From: Flavobacterium sp. N502540
Lineage (GTDB): Bacteria; Bacteroidota; Bacteroidia; Flavobacteriales; Flavobacteriaceae
Assembly: GCF_025947365.1 (NCBI RefSeq)
Contig: NZ_CP110012.1
Span: forward strand, 992,001 to 1,056,000
Length of the DNA: 64,000 nt
Direction of reading: 5' to 3'
Position numbers and translations under genes: made by a program. How positions within the stretch are numbered: position 1 is the first letter of the stretch; every line of letters starts with the position of its first letter. This document shows positions 57,511 through 64,000 of this stretch, piece by piece. The notes under the pieces were generated by a model, which saw only the letters and a list, made by a program, of their open reading frames with translations, did not search any database and was not told the origin of the DNA.

Positions 57511-58424
57511 TTAGGAGTTTCTTCTTTTTAAATAATAACTGTTCTTGACCAATAATGTGAAATGATTGAAAATAAACAGACCTTTTTGCTGCCAGGACGG
57601 CAATCGCTCCATGGCGTGTTCCAGCCATCTCTGGGTATACATTCCCATTAACTGCTGATCGTATCGATTGGAGCTTTTTCTATACCGCTTTATGATGATC
57701 GGGATTTCAATTGCTTTCCAATCTGTGGGGCTGATTCTGGACAAACTTCCTTCTACTTCCCGTACTTCGATGCAGGCTTTATTCAGTAATCCAACTCTGG
57801 AAGGTTGAGGTAATCTTTTTAGTACCCGATACCATAAGTCAATACCTTCGCTTATTGAAACATCAGTCTCATAAAAAATATCTTCAAGATGTTTTTTTCG
57901 GATCACAACATTACTGCCAAAACCCATAATAAAATCGGGAGAACTAATAGTGTACAAGGGATCCGGAATTAAAAATAGTTCCTCTGAAAAGGGAATCATT
58001 TCTTTTTCAAATGATTTAATTTTCGGTAAGTAATGATTTGATGGGATGAGCATAATGCCAAGTATCAGCACATCCAGATTCTCCTCCTCCATCACAGAAC
58101 TACTATCCTGTAAACAAGTTGGTAAATAACAATCGTCTGCATCCAGAAAACTGATCAAATCTCCGGTTGCCAACTCAATTCCAATATTTCTGGCATTACT
58201 CGGACCTTTATTCTCTTCCAGCTCGATGATCTGAACATCCGTCTGCAAAAATTGAGGGGAAAAAAAGAGAGCGCGTCTTTTAGATATACCAAACTCAGGT
58301 CTGAGCTACAATCATCGACAATAATAAGCTCTGACACTTTTTTATCCTGAAAAGCCAGAGAACGAATGGTATCATAGATGTAAGCTTCCTTATTATAAAG
58401 AGGTATCACAACGGTATGTTTCAT
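57511..58424 (-). pseudogene. Family 2 glycosyltransferase split by a -1 frameshift at a T7 tract
   Basis: The N-terminal frame (from 58424) has VVIPLYNKEAYIYDTIRSL and ELIIVDDCSSD, the GT2 nucleotide-sugar-binding start. The remaining domain, with NKGPSNARNIGIELATGD and LISFLDADDCY (DxD-like metal site), continues in the -1 frame down to 57511. The switch lies at TTTTTTT-CCCC (minus strand, about 58257-58267). One added T or C restores a 304-residue GT2. The text TCT-TTT-TTT-C also fits a slippery heptamer. It could be an inactive gene, a phase-variable gene, a programmed frameshift or a sequencing error. It is tightly packed between the ATP-grasp-like gene (7 bases) and the ligase gene (12 bases). 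Confidence 0.8.
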
Positions 58425-58431
58425 ATTTTGA

Positions 58432-59658
58432 CTACTGTGCTATTGGATAAATCAAAGCTCTTCCCTGATGCACATTCACAACAGATTCATCTGATCCCCG
58501 AAACATACCGGATCCATAACTTTTATCATCTTTGCACAGCAGCATTCCCACTAAATAAATCTGACGATTGTTTTCAGCATCATCAAACTCCTTTTGATCT
58601 ACAAAATGCTGAATGAGATAGCTGTTCCAGTTTTCTCTCACTATAGTATTCCAGTTTTCATCAGTGCAATCACTTTTCACATAGGCTCCAATTCCCCTTC
58701 CACCGCTGTTTAGTTTTAAAATCAGATTTTGTTCTGTATTTGTAAATTCATCACATTCAACAGGATCGGTAATAACAAAGCTTGGAATAAGGTACTCTTT
58801 CAAAAAATTGTACTCTTCCTTACTCAGGTAGTCCTGCATAATCCCGGCATCATACATGACAGCCAAAACTCTTTTATCATGAATAAGGATTAAAGTTCGG
58901 ATGTCATTGAAATAACAATTCTCTTCAATTAACTTGTCCAATACATCAGGGCTAATTTTTTTTAATTCTTCCCGATCCATTTCGAGTATAAATTGTGAAA
59001 CCGGTACTCCGTTGGCCACTATTGAATCCTTTACAATTGCGAGCTCCTGAGGTTTTGCAGAAATTAATTCAATATTTAATTTTGCCAATTCCCTTTGTGC
59101 ATTAAAAATATCGCTGCCTTTTTCATCATCATGAATAAGAGCTACTTTTTTATGAGGTGCAAACTGATGAGACAAATCGTCGATAAGATTTTTTAAATCT
59201 GTGCCTTCTGCAGCTATTTGATCTTTATACTCATTGGTCTGATTGTTGATCAGGTATAAATAATAACTGATCATCCATCCATTTAACGGATAACGTGCTC
59301 CTATTTCACAAATTTTTGCCTGGTCATTAGTATCATATAAAAAATCAGGGCGATAAAAACCCTGATTATAGCTTTGGCTATTACACTTTTTCAATAAAGC
59401 TTCAAGGTCATTCTCCAGTTGATAATAGTTCCGGATTCTGCTGTCTTCAAAATAATTCAAAACAATTGCTGTACAAGCTTTGTTTAAAACAGCGCACAGG
59501 CGATCCATCGGTTTGTTATACTCCGGAGACAGGACGACAGACGAATTAGCAAAAGCATCTCTGCCTAATATGTTGATATTCTGAAAGTACTCAAAAAACA
59601 ACTGATTCCATTTTTCCTGTTGATCCACTTGGTTTTGCTGTAGTTTAATTTTTGACAT
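58432..59658 (-). CDS. ATP-grasp-like enzyme of the cluster
   Basis: A 408-residue cytosolic protein without signal peptide. YRPDFLYDTNDQAKICEIGA (about 103-122) and the C-terminal LILKLNSGGRGIGAYVKSD, YLIQHFVDQKEF and YLVGMLLCKDDKSYGSGMF resemble the nucleotide-binding segments of ATP-grasp ligases (carboxylate-amine ligation via acyl phosphate). This is pattern-level recognition only; the substrate and exact family are unknown. It follows the 270-residue gene by 49 bases and precedes the glycosyltransferase by 7. Confidence 0.6.
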   Translation of the reverse strand: MSKIKLQQNQVDQQEKWNQLFFEYFQNINILGRDAFANSSVVLSPEYNKPMDRLCAVLNKACTAIVLNYFEDSRIRNYYQLENDLEALLKKCNSQSYNQGFYRPDFLYDTNDQAKICEIGARYPLNGWMISYYLYLINNQTNEYKDQIAAEGTDLKNLIDDLSHQFAPHKKVALIHDDEKGSDIFNAQRELAKLNIELISAKPQELAIVKDSIVANGVPVSQFILEMDREELKKISPDVLDKLIEENCYFNDIRTLILIHDKRVLAVMYDAGIMQDYLSKEEYNFLKEYLIPSFVITDPVECDEFTNTEQNLILKLNSGGRGIGAYVKSDCTDENWNTIVRENWNSYLIQHFVDQKEFDDAENNRQIYLVGMLLCKDDKSYGSGMFRGSDESVVNVHQGRALIYPIAQ

Positions 59659-59707
59659 ATAAGGTTAAAGTTTATTTTTTTTGTAATAGATTATTAGATA
59701 CGTAGAT

Positions 59708-60520
59708 TTAAAAACTTAATTCTTCCACTTCCAAAAGATCTACCATTACAGCCGATTTTTTTGCTAAATAGTCGTTGACAATTGCTTCCAGATCATACGA
59801 TTCAAGATCGATATTCATTGCCTTGGCGTAGTGAAAAATTGAACTGACAGCAAAAAAGAAGTGATTTTTCTCTGTTGGTCCACAGTGAACACTGATCCAT
59901 GCTAATGTTTTGTCGCACTCTTCTTCTGTGTAACCGTAATCATTAATCAGCCAGGACTGGAATTTTGGCAAGATCAGTTCTACTTCTCCATGCGTATAAA
60001 TTTCATGTATCAAAGTCGTCAGTAAAGCGATCATGATATCTTTATTTCGTAATGAGTTTTGATCTTTCCATGCTTTAAAATCACAGGCACTTTGATTCAG
60101 GTAACGTCGGGAAAGCCAGTCATCATCTGTACAGATTGTAGTGGCCATCGTATAAAACAGCTGCGAATGCAAAATTCTGCCTACCACCGCCAGATCTTCA
60201 TCGACGATACGGTTTAAACTGGTGATCGATTGCAATAGTGCTTTTTCATCTGCAATAGGTTGATTTTTATGAACCAGCATCGTCATACGGTTGCTGATTC
60301 CGGATACTGTCATTGCACTGTTATTGGTTTGACTCCAGCTGTGAAAGAAACGCTGTAAACGTTCTTTGTCCTGAACTTTAGAGGTCAGCTGATTGAAACT
60401 TTTCTCAATTTTTGAAAATGCTTCCTCCTGATTTGGAAGGAATTTTAATAATTGATCTTTTAAATGTGATTCTTCCATTCCTTCAAGAACTGGAAGAATA
60501 ATTGAACTTAAACTTGCCAT
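59708..60520 (-). CDS. Helical protein, possibly heme-oxygenase-like fold
   Basis: A 270-residue, mostly helical cytosolic protein. The spacing of acidic and His residues in IHEIYTHGEVELILP (H172, E173, H177, E179) and VHCGPTEKNHFFFAVSSIF (H212, E217, H220), plus LHSQLFY (H118), recalls the metal-binding helices of heme-oxygenase-like diiron or PqqC/TenA-type enzymes. I cannot name a family. It lies between the methyltransferase (58 bases) and the ATP-grasp-like gene (49 bases) in one operon, so a role in tailoring is inferred from context. Confidence 0.6.
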   Translation of the reverse strand: MASLSSIILPVLEGMEESHLKDQLLKFLPNQEEAFSKIEKSFNQLTSKVQDKERLQRFFHSWSQTNNSAMTVSGISNRMTMLVHKNQPIADEKALLQSITSLNRIVDEDLAVVGRILHSQLFYTMATTICTDDDWLSRRYLNQSACDFKAWKDQNSLRNKDIMIALLTTLIHEIYTHGEVELILPKFQSWLINDYGYTEEECDKTLAWISVHCGPTEKNHFFFAVSSIFHYAKAMNIDLESYDLEAIVNDYLAKKSAVMVDLLEVEELSF

Positions 60521-60578
60521 AACTGTTTTGATTTTAGGTTAATTAATGATTCTGATTTCTATTGTTTGTTGGTGGTTT

Positions 60579-61157
60579 TTAATGAACAGATTTAGAGCGG
60601 TAGTATTTAATTTTCCGAAGCACATCAATATCTTTAAAGTAATATTGCTCTAACCAATCGGCTTCATCGAAAAAGCTGCAGTTGGACTCGGCAATTACAA
60701 TAATGTTTTTATGGAGAGAGATGTGATAGAGTTTATCTAATAATTCAGCATATTGAAAATCGTAAAGAGAATTGTACAGATAAAAAACATTTCCATCTGA
60801 GATATCTGCTTTTAAAATATCTCCCGAAATTGCCCTGGCATTCGCAAGTCCTTCTCTTTCGATTAAAGCAACACAAACTTTATTTCGCTCTTCAAGAATT
60901 TCGATTCCTTTAAACTGAACATCCGGATGTTTTACGGCGCCGTATAAAATGATATTTCCATAACCGGAACCCAAATCATAAAATACCGTTTGTGGTGTCA
61001 TTGGAAGCGGGTCAAAAAGAGCCTCTAAGAAACTGGAAGATCCGTATCGGTAAGAGTTTAATCCGTACTTAATCGTAATTTCCGACAGACTTAAACCTTC
61101 TTCAATATGATGCAAATACTGATCAATTTCTGATTGAATACTTCTTAATTGCTCCAT
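60579..61157 (-). CDS. Class I SAM-dependent methyltransferase, DOT1-like
   Basis: A 192-residue protein. The SAM-binding motif I is FYDLGSGYGNIILYGAVK (59-76), the acidic residue of motif II is in FKGIEILEERNKV (E86), and the post-motif GDILKAD and VFYLYNSLYDF follow. The arrangement resembles DOT1/HypE-type methyltransferases. Its start lies one base from the stop of the radical SAM gene, so translation is probably coupled and the two enzymes likely act on the same substrate. That substrate is unknown. Confidence 0.8.
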   Translation of the reverse strand: MEQLRSIQSEIDQYLHHIEEGLSLSEITIKYGLNSYRYGSSSFLEALFDPLPMTPQTVFYDLGSGYGNIILYGAVKHPDVQFKGIEILEERNKVCVALIEREGLANARAISGDILKADISDGNVFYLYNSLYDFQYAELLDKLYHISLHKNIIVIAESNCSFFDEADWLEQYYFKDIDVLRKIKYYRSKSVH

Positions 61158-61158
61158 A

Positions 61159-62592
61159 CTATTTCATCATTAAGAATTCTAGTTTTTCCAGTGAGCGTTT
61201 TGCTTTTTCCATTTTAGCGGCATATTCATCATTTACCTCTTTCACGTTGCTGTTACAAAAACTGCAAACCTCTTCTTCTTCATATACATAATTATCGCAG
61301 CCATTGCATAACTTTAAGGCTTTAGGTATTCTTGGAACTCTTGCTGTCACATCAACAACAGGAACAGGAGTTTCACTATGAGGTGATTGTATTTCTACAA
61401 TTACGCCATTTTCATCTTCGACAATAATTTCAAAAAGTCCCATATCGAAAGAGTCGCCCGGTGCTTCTTGTATTTTTCTTACTCGTTCCTTAAGACCTTT
61501 CTTTTTTAATTCTAAAGCACGGTGATGGCAAAAAGGATTATTCCCTCGCTTACCAAACAATACATGACTTGTCCAGGTACAGCCCGCCAGACAAGAAGAT
61601 TCATAATAACAGCCTTTACAACCGCCCCATAATTCTTCTTTATTTCTATATCTGGAAAAAACCATCTCTTCACTGTATTTCCAAATATCCTCCAGTGCCA
61701 TATCTTTTACATTTCCTCCTGTATAGGCACTTGTTGGTAAGGAAGGGCAGCCTTTAATTTTACCATCTGCTTCAATCCCTATTCCAGTATGCCCTGCCGA
61801 ACATCCGGTATAATATTTTTCATTGCCCTGTCTCCAAATGTGCTCATACGGTCCAAAATAACCAATGTTATTCCCTGCCTGTATTAGGATATTATGGGCT
61901 AAGGCTTTTCTGTAGATCACAATAAGCTCATCGTAAAAATCAATTAATTCATAAGGCTGAACGATCAGTTCATCCGCATTGTCTACGGCATTCCCCATAG
62001 CAACGGCAAGTTGTATCTGCCAGTTTTTTACATTATTTTCAATCAAAACATCCAAAAGCTCATTCATCTCATTTTTACTTCTTTTTGTAATTACTGTATT
62101 TACGCTAGAAGTTATATTGTGCTTTTTAAGTAATCCCAGACAATTAACGGCATGTTCAAAAGAATCTCTTCTTCCTCTTATTTTATTATGAGTATCCGGC
62201 ATTCCATCGATAGAAACACCTATATTATTTATTCCTGCTTTTTTTGCAGCAATGATTCTTTCTTCGTTTAAATTATAGGCACCGGACTGCATAGAGCATT
62301 CGATCCCGCTTTGATGTATTCTTTCGATAATCTCAATCCAGTCTTTTCTTAAAAAAGCTTCCCCCCCAATAATCGAAATTTCTCTTGTACCAAGACGTTT
62401 AAGACTATCAATAACCCCAAAACATTGTTCTGTAGTTAATTCACCCGGTCTTACTTTTCCGGCTCTTGATCCGCAATGTGAGCATTTCAAATTGCAAGCC
62501 AGCGTAATTTCCCATACGACATGCACTGGAGTAGCCGTTGCATAATCATCCCTTACTCTGTATCTTGTTGAAGTCTTAATAGTATCCATCAT
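61159..62592 (-). CDS. Radical SAM/SPASM enzyme with C-terminal zinc-ribbon-like motif
   Basis: A 477-residue protein. The radical SAM 4Fe-4S motif CNLKCSHC has Cys33, Cys37 and Cys40, followed by the SAM-binding segments STGGE-like (SIIGGEAFLRKDW) and VSIDGMPDTHNKIRG. The SPASM region (about 265-350) contains GCSAGHTGIGIEADGKIKGC, then CKGCYYESSCLAGC and NPFCHH, which bind auxiliary clusters. Residues 429-446 add a CxxC...CxxC zinc-ribbon-like motif (CNGC, CSFC), less usual in maturases. I recall an NCBI family of maturases tied to 'GDL motif' peptides; the two peptides next door make that the best match. It is the first gene of the six-gene operon. Confidence 0.82.
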   Translation of the reverse strand: MMDTIKTSTRYRVRDDYATATPVHVVWEITLACNLKCSHCGSRAGKVRPGELTTEQCFGVIDSLKRLGTREISIIGGEAFLRKDWIEIIERIHQSGIECSMQSGAYNLNEERIIAAKKAGINNIGVSIDGMPDTHNKIRGRRDSFEHAVNCLGLLKKHNITSSVNTVITKRSKNEMNELLDVLIENNVKNWQIQLAVAMGNAVDNADELIVQPYELIDFYDELIVIYRKALAHNILIQAGNNIGYFGPYEHIWRQGNEKYYTGCSAGHTGIGIEADGKIKGCPSLPTSAYTGGNVKDMALEDIWKYSEEMVFSRYRNKEELWGGCKGCYYESSCLAGCTWTSHVLFGKRGNNPFCHHRALELKKKGLKERVRKIQEAPGDSFDMGLFEIIVEDENGVIVEIQSPHSETPVPVVDVTARVPRIPKALKLCNGCDNYVYEEEEVCSFCNSNVKEVNDEYAAKMEKAKRSLEKLEFLMMK

Positions 62593-62726
62593 ATATCAAT
62601 TTTACTTATATTTTAGTTCAATGCTTTCTGATATAATGCCAATGTAATATGAAAATAGTACAATGCAATTGGACTATATTGAATATACAATCGGTATTAG
62701 TTTCGTTTATGGTTTGACAATTATTT

Positions 62727-62770
62727 AAAAGACGGTTTAAAAAGTAAAACTTGATAAACCGTCTTTTTTA
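62727..62770 (-). terminator. Terminator/attenuator between the peptides and the radical SAM operon
   Basis: AAAAGACGGTTTA / TAAACCGTCTTTT form a perfect stem with a 15-base loop, starting right after the second peptide's stop. On the minus strand it ends in CTTTTAAAT. It would let the two peptide genes be transcribed more than the enzymes behind them. Confidence 0.8.
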
Positions 62771-62772
62771 GA

Positions 62773-62946
62773 TTACCTTTTCTTTTTCAAGGCATCAATT
62801 GCATCAAGCAATTCTACCAATGCTACATGCAAATCTTTTTGTTCTCTTATGGTTTTCTTAGCTTGTTCAGCTACCGCAACCATTTTTTCTAAATCATTCG
62901 AGGCAATCGCCTCTCTGATTCCCACTCCGTAAAGTACTGTTGCCAT
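62773..62946 (-). CDS. DUF1843/GDL-type peptide 2 (57 residues)
   Basis: A 57-residue protein starting MATVLYGVGIREAIASNDLE and ending LVELLDAIDALKKKR. It shares YGV, REA.ASNDL.KM, AVA.QAK.TIR, DL.VAL and LLDAID.LK.K with its neighbour (about 60 percent by eye). The YGV start, the two D-L positions about 20 apart (NDLEKM, KDLHVAL) and the length match my memory of DUF1843 peptides. It has no Cys and no signal peptide. As a likely substrate or carrier of the adjacent radical SAM enzyme it may be the precursor of the cluster product; this is inference. Confidence 0.75.
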   Translation of the reverse strand: MATVLYGVGIREAIASNDLEKMVAVAEQAKKTIREQKDLHVALVELLDAIDALKKKR

Positions 62947-62969
62947 AATATTTTGTCTTTTGATTATTC

Positions 62970-63014
62970 CTACTCTTTAGGTTTTTCAGATACCCCCTTG
63001 TTTTTCTGTACAAG
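62970..63014 (-). other. C-terminal tail relic, copy b (KGVSEKPKE-stop)
   Basis: On the minus strand the spacer after peptide 1 reads LVQKNKGVSEKPKE-stop, preceded in frame by TGA, so it is not an intact gene. It aligns with the other tail copies in TATCTGAAAA.CCT and GAGTAGG. The peptide 2 ATG lies 23 bases beyond. Confidence 0.6.
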
Positions 63015-63019
63015 TCAGC

Positions 63020-63196
63020 TTATTTCTTATTCTTCAGAGAATCTATTGCGTCCAATAAGTCTAATAAAGCTACAGTCAGATCTCCATGATCTCTTATTGT
63101 TTGCTTTGCTTGCTTGGCAACAGCTTCCATCTTAGCCAGGTCATTAGAGGCAAGAGCTTCTCTAACTGCGACACCATAAGGCATGATTATTCCCAT
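63020..63196 (-). CDS. DUF1843/GDL-type peptide 1 (58 residues)
   Basis: A 58-residue protein starting MGIIMPYGVAVREALASNDL, with the GDL triplet in IRDHGDLTVALLDLL and ending AIDSLKNKK. It is a paralogue of the next gene downstream. The start at 63196 is chosen; an internal ATG at 63184 (MPYGV) would align better with relatives that begin just before YGV, so either is possible. The sequence looks like two short helices with no Cys. It lies between the ~219-residue gene (89-base spacer) and peptide 2. Confidence 0.75.
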   Translation of the reverse strand: MGIIMPYGVAVREALASNDLAKMEAVAKQAKQTIRDHGDLTVALLDLLDAIDSLKNKK

Positions 63197-63285
63197 AGTT
63201 GTTGTTTTTTAGTTATTATTTGTTTTGTTTGAGGATTCATCCTTTTTTCAGGAAAAAATTTCTACCGAAGAAACTTTCTGATTCC

Positions 63286-63945
63286 TTAATTACTATAACC
63301 GAACTGATGCAGGAAGAGTGCCGGTTCGTTTGGACTCAAACAAGTCAAATTACCCAGAGTCACTGTTTGACCTTCTTTATTTTTTCCGGTAATAATGATA
63401 TTCTTCGCTCCGGCAGTTAATTTACCCAGACGGTTTCCAGTATTTACTTCGCTTCCCATTTCATGAGGTGTTCCTGTTCTGGTAGCGATAACATTTCCGG
63501 ATCCGTTTTCAATTAACACTCTCTGTCCTATTGCCGGTGCCGGGAATAACTGAGAAACTGTAATATCAGTAAGTGCTCCCAATGTGATATATGGAGGCAA
63601 AGTTTCTGCATTAATAGTTTCAGATTCTGGCTTACCAAGCGTAATAGTTCTTCCAAACTCAGGCTGAGTTCCCGCATTTGTACAATACATCCACGGAGTA
63701 GTAAAAGGAGTACCATCTTCATATTCTCCAGTTGCTATATATCTTTGGTGTACACCTAATTTTGGTTTTTCGGACAGTGTGTTCAAATCAAGGTTATAAA
63801 ACACTGATTTAATAAGTGTTCCAACTGCAAAGGTACCGGTAGCTTTTTCAACAACAGGAAGAATAACTGGTCCAACTCCTCCTCCATGCCATTCTACATA
63901 AGGATACACATTTACATTTTTTACTTTTTGAGGTATTGCTTGCAT
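63286..63945 (-). CDS. Protein of unknown function (219 residues)
   Basis: Not recognised. The start is placed at 63945 (MQAIPQKVKNVNVYPYVEW). An in-frame ATG eight codons upstream overlaps the stop codon of the preceding gene inside a repeated tail sequence, so it is unlikely. Beta-rich text: GTFAVGTLIKSVFYNLDL, TPFTTPWMYCTNAGTQPEFG, GQRVLIENGSGNVIATRTG and NIIITGKNKEGQTVTLGNL. No signal peptide. It sits ahead of the two peptides. Confidence 0.65.
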   Translation of the reverse strand: MQAIPQKVKNVNVYPYVEWHGGGVGPVILPVVEKATGTFAVGTLIKSVFYNLDLNTLSEKPKLGVHQRYIATGEYEDGTPFTTPWMYCTNAGTQPEFGRTITLGKPESETINAETLPPYITLGALTDITVSQLFPAPAIGQRVLIENGSGNVIATRTGTPHEMGSEVNTGNRLGKLTAGAKNIIITGKNKEGQTVTLGNLTCLSPNEPALFLHQFGYSN

Positions 63946-63961
63946 AATAATAGTTTTTGTC

Positions 63962-64000
63962 CTACTCATGAGGCTTTTCAGATCCGCCTTCGCTTTTAAC
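63962..64000 (-). CDS. 3' end of a gene running out of the window (VKSEGGSEKPHE-stop)
   Basis: The last 12 codons of a minus-strand reading frame end in GSEKPHE-stop at 63962. The tail is the intact form of the motif that recurs as relics upstream of three other genes. Whether the frame stays open to the right is not visible. Confidence 0.5.
   Translation of the reverse strand, partial: VKSEGGSEKPHE

Noticed and set aside
63946..63969. Upstream ATG of the 219-residue gene (MSRTKTII)
   Set aside because: This ATG lies in the repeated tail and overlaps the previous gene's stop; other copies of the tail place the start 16-23 bases after the stop, i.e. at 63945.

Overview
The window reads as a chromosome segment of a Flavobacterium-type member of the Bacteroidota. 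The evidence is the low GC content, three SusC/SusD outer-membrane pairs, type IX secretion (T9SS) C-terminal sorting domains, TTG-N19/20-TAnnTTTG promoters, and a structured intergenic element resembling the flavobacterial Flavo-1 RNA. No rRNA, tRNA, CRISPR array or intact insertion sequence was seen.

Region 1 (1-5802, minus strand) is the str/S10 ribosomal locus in the order rpsL-rpsG-fusA-rpsJ, then a 406-bp gap with a terminator and a fresh promoter, then rplC-rplD-rplW-rplB, with rplB cut by the window edge. Region 2 (5887-22736, plus strand) holds an Omp85/BamA-like protein whose 3' end has been partly duplicated, followed by three SusC/SusD pairs. The second and third pairs are a tandem duplication with an exact 5,114-bp period that includes leader and terminator. 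Region 3 (22840-42659) is housekeeping: rlmB, rhomboid protease, rarA, a HAD nucleotidase, radC, a DUF1287 lipoprotein, mpl, an S46 dipeptidyl-peptidase, obgE, a CBS/CorC membrane protein, adk, hpt, purK, purE, an M3 oligopeptidase and a YdcF/SanA-like protein. Several families of short intergenic repeats lie between them.

Region 4 (42694-50450, minus strand) encodes two large exported proteins: a double-GH18 chitinase with a C-terminal secretion domain, and a 1160-residue protein with four ~92-residue repeats and a type B T9SS domain. A 699-bp stretch of decayed sequence follows.

Region 5 (51084-64000, minus strand) is the most unusual part. Two paralogous 57/58-residue peptides resembling DUF1843/'GDL-motif' peptides sit behind a terminator, ahead of a compact six-gene operon. 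The operon encodes a radical SAM/SPASM enzyme with an extra C-terminal zinc-ribbon-like motif, a DOT1-like methyltransferase, a possible heme-oxygenase-fold protein, an ATP-grasp-like enzyme, a family 2 glycosyltransferase split by a frameshift at a T7 tract, and a PaaK-like adenylating enzyme. Around it lie unfamiliar proteins: a DUF1842-like one, a membrane-anchored protein with one CxxCH heme motif, and proteins of 614, 234 and about 219 residues. Short copies of one C-terminal tail (SEKPHE-stop or similar) recur just upstream of four of these genes. I interpret the region as a peptide-maturation cluster, probably RiPP-like, with exchangeable accessory genes. It continues beyond the right edge, so its full content and product cannot be stated.
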